The notes beneath the pieces are model-generated. The model searched no databases and was not told where the DNA came from. It saw only the letters and a program-made list of their open reading frames with translations. Shown in pieces: positions 49,577 through 60,900 of a DNA stretch of 64,000 nt. The DNA is from Aspidiotus rigidus. Taxonomy: Eukaryota > Arthropoda > Insecta > Hemiptera > Diaspididae. The stretch spans positions 4,402,001 through 4,466,000 of the forward strand of contig JAVHKY010000024.1 of NCBI GenBank assembly GCA_035079385.1, read 5' to 3'. The translations under genes and the position numbers were made by a program. Within the stretch, counting starts at the first letter, position 1. Every line of letters starts with the position of its first letter.

Positions 49577-51030
49577 CGTTTAGTGTATGGGTGGTCTTCT
49601 CGGTCCGTTCCGTTGTATGTTACTACAGCCAAACGAGGTTTAGTTTCAAACCAGACAAACACAAGCAAGCATCTGCGTGTGCTTTTTCTCTGGCTGTCTT
49701 CCTTCTCTGCATTTTTCTGGTTCAACTTCACCCAGAAATTCGGATTCTCAATTCTCCACAGTCGTAAAAATGTCCTTCGTATGAGTCGGATGTGGTGTTC
49801 CGTTATCTCGGTTCAGTCCAAGGGTCGATCGTCGGTGAACTGGAGGCACTCAAGGAGTGTGTTCTTCGAGTTTCTTCGCCTATGCCACGAGGACAGTCGC
49901 TGTTGGTGATCTTTGGGCGACTGAGGAAGTGAGAGACACCGTACCCGGTGATTTATCTGCATGTTTTAGGAATTAGGTGCAAAATCCTTGAGACACAGTC
50001 TTGACTTGATAGTTAGTGAGTCTATTCGCTCTTCTGACACGCTTGCTACTCCTGCTCCCACTGATAGGAGGTACTCGTTGATCATTGATTCTTTTTTCCA
50101 TGTTGCGAACAAAATTAAAAAACTCTATTGTTCTTTGAGGCTTTCTGAGTTTGCGCTTTGGTGATAATCAAAGTCTCTTCTGCGCAAATGCACGTATTCG
50201 AGTATCGTGTTGGAAGTAGGACTGGACGCAACTGACAACTTTTCATGAGTTGTCTGCTGAGTGTTGGCTCTCGAGGATGCACTCATGGTGGATGCAGTCA
50301 ATACGCCTATTATGTCAAGCAATTACGGCAGACACCACTCGGTGCTCGTTCCTGGTCAGCCTACACAGTTCCACAGTCTTGTTTACAGCTTGCCCGGTCC
50401 CTGTTCCTTGGCGAAATCTATGATCTATGTTTTTTTTTTTTTTTTTGGTGTAGTTTTCGTTGCAATGGCTGGTAATTCTTCGATTCAAAAATTTTTCCAG
50501 AACCTTCCTCATGGTTTCTAGAAGAGTAATCATTCAAGAGGACGTCTCCCCCGAACAATTGAAAGGACGACAGTATTCACGAGTATTTCCTAGCCTAGCA
50601 TAAGCCTAGTATATTGTATATTAGGCTAAGGGACGCCTCTCCCTGAACTGTCGCAGTCGTGTCTCCGAATACATCACATACTAGCCTAGACAAAGCTAGC
50701 TGAGAGACTCCTTCATATCTTGGAAGAAGAAACTCCGGAGAACACTCTCCTTGAGTGCCTCTCGTTCACCAACGGTCAACCCCTGGACTGGACCGTGATG
50801 ACGGAACACCATATCCGACTCATACAAAGGACAGTCTTACGACTGTGGAGGATTGAGAATCCGAATTTCTGGCTGAAGTTGAGTAGCCGGGCAACTGGGG
50901 AACTGAAAAATGCAGAGAAAGAAGACAGCTAGAGAAAAAGCGCATGCTTGCTTGTGTTTGTTCAGTTTGAAACTTAGTTTGTTCGGCTGCAGCTTTATAG
51001 AACGGAATCAAACATGACGAACTAAAGAAC
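49577..51030. repeat. Large inverted repeat of a retroelement 3' end
   Basis: The minus strand of 49577-49905 matches the plus strand of about 50724-51030 with mismatches and small indels. Shared blocks include ACTCCTTGAGTGCCTC, ACACCACATCCGACTCATAC or near copies, TTACGACTGTGGAG and GAGAATCCGAATTTCTGG. The translation (ENTLLECLSF, IQRTVLRLWRIENPNFW) resembles the C-terminal end of non-LTR RT proteins. The spacer is about 0.8 kb. The two are probably 3' ends inserted in opposite directions. Confidence 0.75.
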
Positions 51031-51140
51031 GAGGCACAAACGCCGTTTAATTTTCCATAGGAACGAACGGATAGCCGTTCGTTCTCCCATAAGACCTGTG
51101 TTAAAGACCGTTCTTAGTTCGTCATGTATGAACGGAATGA
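51008..51140. repeat. Fold-back sequence with nested hairpin
   Basis: CATGACGAACTAAAGAACG (about 51013) is matched in inverse by CGTTCTTAGTTCGTCATG (about 51108). Between them GAACGAACGGATAGCCGTTC (about 51060-51085) forms a perfect inner hairpin. It lies at the end of the retroelement-like arm 50724-51030, so it may be its 3' terminal structure. Confidence 0.6.
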
Positions 51141-51565
51141 ACCGAGAAGACCGAGGATTCCTTCGACACCATCTCCTCTTCTGGATGTGGATGGTACACA
51201 GGTGTCAAGTAGGCCATAACGTGGTTCTGCATTTGCCTATTATATCTCTGGTTCGTCTTTTTTTTCATGTTACGAATGCAGCCACCTGGTTCCATGCTTC
51301 TTCGGAACTTGACATGGCGGATACCAGCTAACTCGGAGCAAACGCTTCATTTCCCCGATTTCTCGAAGAGACCGACTATACGTGTCCCGCTCACGCCTCA
51401 CACTCAAATAAGGTGGGCTGTGATCCATTATCTCGCCCTTAGTTGCAGTTTTAGCACGTGGCTTACTCAACTTTCTTCAACTTCGCGTGAAGGTACTCGT
51501 TGAAGCAGCCATGGTCGCTTAGCACCTGCGTCAGGTGAAAGTTCATTAACACACGGGTTGTCAAT

Positions 51566-52746
51566 TTATCCAACTCGCTTTGGGCAATTCTTTCTTTTCT
51601 TTTTGCAAGCAAGGAGCGTCTCCCTTAAAGACTCTTGATTGGTCATTGTCTTCTTTTTTGTTTTGAACACCAGGGCCCTCGCATCAGCAAGGAGCTCAAT
51701 TGGTGGTGAACGTGCTAACACGCCAAGAGCTTCCGTCGAGACAGTGCGGTAGACAGTGACACTTTTCAGCGCAACTTTTCGTTGGATCTTTACCATCGCT
51801 CTCCTTCTGTATGGTATCTTCATTGAGTAAGCCCATACTGAGGCACCATATGGGAGGATCTCCGAGGCGGTGCTTATCATGATCCTCAGTCCTCCTGGGT
51901 TCCTCATCAGGTGGCTTGGGTATGCAACTACCGTTCTGCTGCCACCTGGAAATGGTGCCTGAAGCTCAGCGTTGAGTCAAACTAGGTGCCTAGGTACTTC
52001 ATCACTTTCTTGGTCTCAATTTCCACACCATGCAGGCAAAAGGTGGGTGGACTGAATTTTCGACGGGTCGTGAACAAAATGGCCTCCGTCTTACCTACTA
52101 CAAGATCCAGCGCGTCACTACCTCTAAGGTCCGGTTTACTCTGCTCTCCAGTGCTACAGTTGTTTCGGCAGCACATACCGCCAGTGCGTCATCCGCGTAG
52201 CAGATAAGCGCAACACACGGTGGCAGCATCACCTTGAAGATCCTGTTAAATGTAACGTACCACAACAGCGACCTAAGGACCGACCCCTACGGCACCCGAC
52301 AAATAACCGGGCGCTGTATTGTACCAACAGACGTTTCTGCTTGGATTTCGCGACAGCTAAGATAGCTGCTGATCATCCTGAGTAGATATTCGGACACTTC
52401 TGCGTCCCCATAGAATTGAGTTGAACGCATTTCTTATATCGAAGCTGAGGGTTGCGCAAAACTGGCGCGCGGCTATTGCTGACTCGGCTATCCTCTCCAG
52501 CCTGATACAGCGTCCAGTTTGAAAACTGTACTGACTACTAGAGATTATATTTCTTTCCTTCAAATAGCTCTCAAGTCGATTGGCTATCACTCTGTCCAGG
52601 AGTTTTCCAACATTGTCCAGCAGACAAAAGGGTGGATAAGAGGATGGCAGGCCAGGTTCATTCTTCTTATCAATCAACGCTAGCCTGACTCTCTTCCACC
52701 GCACAGGGATTATGACATAGTATACTACAATACATAAGTAATCCAT
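51566..52746 (-). pseudogene. R1-like non-LTR retrotransposon reverse transcriptase remnant
   Basis: Minus-strand pieces in order: WKRVRLALIDKKNEPG, SSYPPFCLLDNVGKLLDRV and SSSQYSFQTGRCIRLERI (52357-52746); a stop inside the VP-x-GSV block, then LICYADDAL (about 52180-52320) with the catalytic Asp pair; KTEAILFTTRRKFSPP and KVMKYLGT (51982-52176); YGASVWAYSM and VTVYRTVSTEALGVLA (51566-51907). This is the usual order for R1/Jockey-type elements. No endonuclease domain was seen. It is inactivated by stops and frameshifts. Confidence 0.85.
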
Positions 52747-53671
52747 ATAGCATCTAGGATTCCGGACACTCCCATGAGCCTAGTTTGCTACAGCAGAGAG
52801 ATCTGGCTATCCTCTGCTCGGAGTGGGTACAATGACCTTGGTACTTGAAGAAATGTCAACTTTTCAAATCCTCGAAGGTACGAGCCTTAATAACTTGAGA
52901 GTTCTTGGACACTTCCTTTGCCGAATATAACATAGTGTACCAAAATATTGCATTAATCCATGACTTGCCAAAGATGCCTTGGTGAAGGAGGGACCGCGAG
53001 CCAATGTTACATTTCAACACTTCCTCCTCCCTTCCTTACTTCAAAAAATTGAGATTTTAACTGTATATGAACTCGTCTAATCAAGCGTTTTTTATTACGT
53101 AACTTTGCGCACCCAATAAATTTTTCATCTGAATTGAAACCGAAGGTGGGGTACAATTTTTATACATTTTTCTTACTGCGCTTTATCTCGATCCTTTGAT
53201 GATTTCGTAATATGAAGTTGACATAAAGTTATTCCGGCTTAGTCTGTGCTGACTGCAAGGTAGTAGACGAACTGTCAAAAATCCAAATAAATAAATGATG
53301 ACTAGCGTCATTAGATTCATCCTTAAAATTCCCAAATATCGCTTCGAGTGATATTTGTTCATGAGAATATTATAAGACGGTATTATACAACTCTCGCACG
53401 TGTGCGGAATAAGAGATGTTTCGAATCTCTTCGTCAAGTTCATTTAAAAATGTGACCTACGTCATCATTTTCTTAGTAATCTATCATAAATGATTGCTGA
53501 TTATTCGTGTAATGAACACTTCTATTTGATAGCAAATATGACGATCTCTGCCGCAATCACGGAGAGCTGAAAACATTTTCAGTCAAGCTCTCCGAAAATA
53601 AGCGGAATACTGAAGTACATTGTATAACTTCTCGAGTTATTGAAAAAAGTTATATAGGTGCTTAGAGTAAA

Positions 53672-54042
53672 ATGAATAATTTTCGGTATGGTTTCTTCCT
53701 AGTTCTTTTCGTGATATCCAGTGCATTTTATGTTGTTTTTGTCGCTAGCTTCAAGGGTGAAGATTACTTCTCGAGGTGAGTTTTTTCTTCCATTCACTTC
53801 TAATTTTGTTGTTTAGGTTTTAACGATATTTTATGGATTTAAGATTCGAACACGCGAATTTTTGTTATTAGTTTGAATTTTTGAGGGCTATCGTAAGTAG
53901 GAAGTTATCAAAAGTGAAGTTTAATATCGCCACAAAATCGATGAGTGTGCGCTAAAAGTCAGGACATAGCATCAGTATCGACGAGGTGAATGACCAGAAT
54001 TATTGACCAACAGCTTGAAACCTAATTGTTTGCGGCTTGTTT

Positions 54043-54074
<32 letters not shown>

Positions 54075-54842
54075 GTCGATCAAGAGTTTTCCTTTCCAAA
54101 CATGTTGGCTGAAACAGAATTGTACCTCATACGTGTGGATCGTGTGAAAGGGAAAAATGCAAGCACTGAATTTGATTGTCCAAGTTTGATACAATTCAGA
54201 AAATGAGGATCTTTGTACCCCCTCTTCTCTTTCTTTATCAAATTTTCCGTGTTATAGAAGAGGAGTAAAGCAAAAAATTCTTCTTCTTCTTTTCTTTTTT
54301 CTTTTTTTCCGGAATAATTGTCAAGTTTTAAAAGGCGTACCTAACAAATTTGATTATTATTCGCATACTGATGGACCTCGGATCGTGACAATACAGAAAT
54401 CTGTGCTTATATTATTAAGCATTCAATACATACGAGTATCGAATTAAAACGATCAAAAACTCGATTAAGTATATTGTTTTCTTTTCTCTTAAAGATAAAT
54501 TTAATTGCTCTCCGGAAACTATTAATACCGTGAATGATTCATCCAAAATAGAATACTTAATGACAACACATTCAATACGTGCACGTTAGATTTCAAGATG
54601 ATGGTTATAAAGAAGGCCAAAACACGTGATCGAAGATAATTTTGTACGGATGTTGCGTGATACGAAACTAAAGAGTTCAGTTGAATATTTATCACATGGT
54701 ATCGATGCTAGGTTTAAAAAATTGGAAATAGAAGAGTGGTATCTGATGAAATTTCGACTTTTGCTGTATACATATTTGAGGGGTTAGAAAAATTTGGAAC
54801 ATCGAGCTGTATGAATCAGGAATAATACTTAGTTCCTTCTCT

Positions 54843-54935
<93 letters not shown>

Positions 54936-57900
54936 AAATGTCGTGATGACGGCATACCTTGATGAGACTACCACGCCCTCTTCATCTACCCAAGAACATG
55001 AATCCCCTAAAAATATGTATTCGCATTTTTCTTCATTAATTTTCCTCATTTTTATCGAAGATGTGCATGCAGTGCCAAACTTTTCGACTATTATTATCAA
55101 TGAGCCTTGTTTATAAACCCTTGATTTTTCTCACATTTCTGCCTTCTCATGATACTGATTCAGTCCATCAGCAAAAGTCTCCCAGTCCTACTAGTCGTAA
55201 AGGTAGTTCGGAATTCGATTTTCTTTCCAAGTCCCCAAACCAGCACGAACTCATCAGAAAAAATAGGTTTACCAGGTTTTACACAGGTCAGAGCCTCAAA
55301 CAGGAGGACGAGGAGATCCTTCCCAAAACGTATTTCTCGTAAGTTTCTCCGCAAATTATTTAGTTATGCCTGATGATGAGCTGCACCCAGTTCGAAACCG
55401 TACACATGATGAGAATGTTTCTTTCATTCAATGGATTAAAGCGTAGTTTTCTTCATCTTTAAAGAGACTCGAACAAATCTAGTACCTGATATGACCGTGA
55501 AAATTGGTGATCGTCACTGAAATCACCAAAAAAACTCCGACCCTCTCTATAGAAAGCTTACTCAAATCTGCTATCACTCGATAGAAGCAAAGAAATAAGG
55601 AGAATTATAATGTCTCAGCTGCAGTCTCTTGGAGAAAGCCCCTAAAGACCGAGCCTACCACTTTGCCTACTTAAAAATGTACAGGGATGCCACTCTGTCT
55701 AAATAAAGTGAAAAATAATGGGTGTGACTAGACAGAGAAAATCACCTTTTGAGAGATATAGAATCTAGACCAAAATGGGGAGAAGCCAGAAAGAAAGAAT
55801 GAGTAAGCTCCACGAACTGCTTTAAGAGGGGGTCACGCCTAATATCATCCCCCTCCGAGTGGGATTAACGGCATATTCCACCGATGAACAGCTATAGAGG
55901 AAACTGTGAAGAATGGATTCCTCAGACGGAAGCGAGCAGAAGAATAGTCGTAATCAAAAATGAATGACGCAGATTATAACACACGTGTAATCGAATAAAT
56001 AAGACATATAAAAAAAGTAAAATCAATATATAAAATAATTCACGCTGAAGAAAGCGAACAAGTAAGATTAGTTACTTGAAATAGAATTCCTCACGGGTCA
56101 TTCTATCGGAGAGGAGGTTGTACGCACTCAGTTAGAAACTAAGATTTTAAAATAGCCCATGAAAGAGACTTATACGTGAAACATACATTAAAAAAAAAAA
56201 ATCCATATCTAAAAAATAATTTCAGCACCAAATCGTTATCATATGAGGGGAGGGACATCCGCCCAAACCAGAAACTCCACAAGATTCCATCGAAAGCTTC
56301 AAAATAAAATTGCCAGCCGCGTATCTACAGACGCGGGGCTAAAGTAATAGGAAATAAAAAAGGGAGTCGCTATACTATCGAGCGCCCGCCACCATAAATG
56401 AGAATGAAACAAAATAAGAAGCATACAAAATAAGACAACTCAATAAAGTAAATAAAAGAGTGGAGCGGGTGTCAACAACACGAGAAAAAAAAAACAGAGA
56501 AAATTAGATGCCATTGCAGGACTGCAATGACAGCGGGAACCCGCTGTCCCGAGTTCCCTAGAGCCTGAAGTTTTCCAAGTCCTAAGATCATGACGTGACA
56601 ACTTGAACGCGCTGCAATTTCAAGGAAGCCGTCGTCTTTCCAAGTCCCCCTCCTATCATATATAGCTCGGAGGTCGGAATTTTCCAAGTCCCCCTCGTAT
56701 CATATATAGCTCGGAGGTAGGAATTTTTCCAAGTCTCCTTCCTTTCATACATAGCTCGAGAGTCGACATTTTTCTAAATACCCCTTCTGTAAGACCCCAT
56801 CGAGCTATAAGATCTTACCGGAGCTAACTCCAAAAATAATTACCTGTCAAAATGCCCGAACAGCCTGCTCTTGAGGGGTGGAACCGACTTCAAGACACCT
56901 TCAGACAATCATCTAGAACTGTAAAAGTCACGGTTGAGTTCCTTCCCGCCTTAACCTAAAGTATAATCGAATAATTCGGTGCACAGATATCCTCACTGCC
57001 AAAATGCAGTCACCAGTCCCTTCAGCGGGACAGCTCACTGTAAAGAAACTGCTGAGCTATTCACCAAATGAGTAACGAGTCCCCACAACGGGCTACAGTG
57101 GCATCCCACCAACTGTAGTGTTTCAACAAGGAGGAACCTAAACGCTCTTACTGTAACCAAGGTTGCGCAGCCTCAGCTTCGGATCTACGTTTTTGGCTCC
57201 CGGCCCCAGCTCAGCCGGTATCCCACCTGTCAGCCGAGAACCTACCGTCTGACTTGTGCTACAACACTCACCAGCACGGCACCCACAAAACGATACTCCC
57301 TCAGGAGTCTTCTCCAGCATCTCACCAGAGGATAAACTAGAAACCAATACCGTCAACACGGTCCACAACTTGGGCTATCTCCAACCACGTTGGAGACTAA
57401 CAGATACACGATCTGCCCCACTTCACAGACAAGACTCGTCCTCCACTCAAACTTGATCCACAGGTGCGCTTCTGCGCTTCATCCGCTCAACCTCATCTTG
57501 ACCCCTGTAGAAAATCCCCAAATCAACGACTGCGTACTAAACGCTCAACCAGTTTAGACCATTACTCAACTGTGCACTGATTCTAAAAACTAAAGTAACT
57601 AATACTTTTACTTGACATTAAATTCATACCGACCTAATAGACTCTTATCAGACCTTTAATTAAATTCTAGTCAGTATCTGAAGGGAAGAACTCAGTGATT
57701 ACTCACCACAGCCGTACACAAATTCACTTAGCACCCACTTAGCACTCCGATAATATACGTACAATGTTAAATCATCCTTCTCATACCACTATACGTCGAG
57801 AAGGAGAAAATACGTTGCTAGACGCACAATCGAACACTTTGCCGATAAACCGAACTACACTCGAAGGGTGAGCTAGACTATATTTGTTTTATATTTCGAG

Positions 57901-60900
57901 GTAGCCAGTTTTCGACATTTGCCAGTATTCTGAAATCGTTCTAGTATAAAGTCGGCTCCTGAGGCGAATATTGTACGTAATAAACCCAACCTACAATTTG
58001 CACGGTGCGTCTCTTGTTTTACGACTTAGTTCCCAGAATCCTCCACACGTCGTTGCGACGATCAAGATTGTAGCAGCTAAACTGCTAACAGATGTGCCGT
58101 CTTCCGTTGGCCACTGTATATCGTTCCAATATATCGGTAAGGATAGATAAAGTTTTGTCGTCGTTCAAATACATAGGTCGTAAAATTATTTCTCGCCGAA
58201 CACGTAGAGTTAGAAACGAATACAAAATATACTCACATTTATATACAATATTTACACTTCTATCATACATAGCTCGGAGGTAGGAATTTCTGTAAGTCCC
58301 CCTCCTATCATATGTAGCTCGGAGGTCGGAATTCTTCCAAGTCCCCCTCCCCTCTCCGTGACGTCATCAACCTCGCTTGCCGACGAAAAATTCCTGGAAG
58401 TACCCCTAACAAAAGGGATAGCGGGTTCCCCACTAAAAGTATCGGGGGATGGTCCCCCAAATACAACACGATTGATGCATATTGACAAAATAGACAGAGG
58501 CAGAATACAAATTTTACGGCTGAAAGAAAGTTCCTGCCCACTAACAAGTGTGACGAGGATTAAAAAAAGAATTAAATAAATAAATAAATAAATAAATAAA
58601 ATAAATAAATGAGCGTACGTGCCAACATTCTAAGAAGCCCGCGCTATTGCCATTACAGGAAACCTTAAGCTGTAAGGAAAAGTGTTATAAAAAACAAAGA
58701 GAAGAAACAAAAATTACATTTCGCCCACGACCCCTAGATAAGAGTACCCGTGAGTTGTGAGGGGGTTCTTCTTACTCGAATATACTTAAAATAAGTTACG
58801 TAAAAATTAAGAGAAAAATTAAGTGAACGAGAGTAATAAAAATCATCCTTGCAAATCTACAAGACGACGAATAAAAAAGAAAAGGAAAATTTAAATAAAA
58901 TTCAGACAATAAAAATGAATGGATGGGTGGCGAAGATTTTGGGCATCGAATTGGCAGCTTGATACGGCAGAAGGAGTCCCTGGATAAACACGGGTTCTCC
59001 ATGGCACTCGGATGGTCAGCGTATGGGATGGCAGGCTGGGGGAGACGGCCCCCACTGAAAAAGATTAGCCGCTCATAGCTGGCGCCCTTCACTTAGAATT
59101 AAAAAGTCGAAACATTGTGATCAAAGTTATTGTACCAAAACAGTCGAAGCGAGGCTTATTACGCAATATCGACAATCATGATGAAAGGTTTGAAGGCGAA
59201 CAAAAGTCAGAGGAGAACGCGGGTACGTGTTCTAGAAAAATTTTTGAAGTCTTAAACTAAGTTAGAGCTTACCCACCTCCTGTAAATACATTAGATTCGT
59301 CATCTTCGGAAAGTTCTACTAAGTCTTCAAACCAAGTTGAAAGCTTCCCTCCTTGAAACCACAAACGCCAAATATATGGAGGGTGAAGCAAAAATTAGAT
59401 GCCGGCAGCGAGGGACCGCTGTCCCGAGTCCCTTAGCGCCTGAAGTTTTTCCAAGTCCTGAAAATCATGAAGTGACAATTGAACGCGCTGCAATTTCAAG
59501 GAAGCCGTCGTCTTTCCCAGTCCTCCTCCTACCATATAGCTCGGAGGCAGGAATTTTTCCTCTTCCTATCATATATGGCTAAAGGGTCGAAATTTGTCTA
59601 AGTCCTCCTCCCTTCTCCGTGAACCTCGCTTGCCGCTCGCGGACGAAAATTTCCTGGAAGTACCCCCCAACAAAAGGGATAGCGGGTTTTGACATGTTTC
59701 ATGTCTTTGCTCTGGCCTGAATTTCGAAATTTGCGTGCGCGTGCGTGCGTGCGTGCAGATGACCTTGGGACTTGAGATTTTTTCTCTGAGCCCTACCCTA
59801 ATTTCGAAATTTGCGTGCGCCTGCGCGTGCGTGCGTGCTGCAATACTAGCTTAGTACTAGCTTAGTATACTAGGCTTCATTATACTAGCCCTAATGTACA
59901 TTATACTAGCCTAATATACTAGCTGAGCTGTACTATTTGACATTGTATACTGGGCTTGCTTCATACTAGACTAGCTTTATATACTAGCTCTAAACCAGAC
60001 TTATACTGGACAAAGAAGGAGGCGAACGAGCGGACCCATCGAGAAGGGCTATGAAACCCAAACCTAATATACAGTATACTAGCTTATTCTGAATAGACTT
60101 ATACTAGACGAAGAAGGGGGCGAACGAGCGGAGCGAGTGTTTCCTCTGAGCCCTACCCTAATTTCGAAATTTTTTATACTACCACTTTATACTGGGTACC
60201 GCCTTTATAATAAACTATGTAATCAGCTGTGACCCCTCTCCTTGTATACTACCATTGGGGCTTATACTAGGTCCAAACTTCCTTTAGAACAGCTTCATAC
60301 TAGGCGCTTAGGAGGAAGCTAGGCTGCTTTTATACTACAGGCTTAGGATACATATGCAGTATACTAGCCTAGTCTACTAGGCTTCATTATACTAGCCCTA
60401 ATATACATTATTCTGGCCTAATATACTTGCTAAGCTTTACTATTTGAAATTTTATACTGCCCTTGTACTAGTATACTAACAGCTTTTATACTAGCCCCGA
60501 TATACATTATACTAGCCTAGTACACTAGCTAAGCTATACTATTGGACATTTTATACTGGGGTGATACTAGGCCCAAACCTCCTTTATTCTAGCTTCATAC
60601 TTGGTCTACGCTTCTTTTATACTAAGAGGTCTGTAGGAGCAGTTTATACTAGGTACCACTATTATACTGGGTATAATAAACTATGTAATCAGCTGTGACC
60701 CCGAAATCCTATGCAGTAAACTACTATATAGCATTAACTGTATCCCAATTCCCCATTGAACTGGGCCTAACATTTTGTAGGCCCAATATACAGTAAACTA
60801 GATCAACAAGGAGGTAGGTCTAAGCCTCCTTCATACTATTCTTAAACAAGTCTTATGCTAAACCGAGATATAGGGCCCAAGGAGGAGGGCGAACGAACGG

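Noticed and set aside
54692..55100. Open frames with long Arg-Glu repeats
   Set aside because: Product of the (TC)n microsatellite read on the minus strand.
55240..55275. A minus-strand CTGATGA...GGAAAG that could be a second hammerhead
   Set aside because: Extra base between stem II and GAAA and no other helices; weaker than the plus-strand candidate.
56789..58040. Possible solo LTR (TGTAAGACCCC start, AATAAA near 57981)
   Set aside because: No target duplication, no second copy and no clear end.
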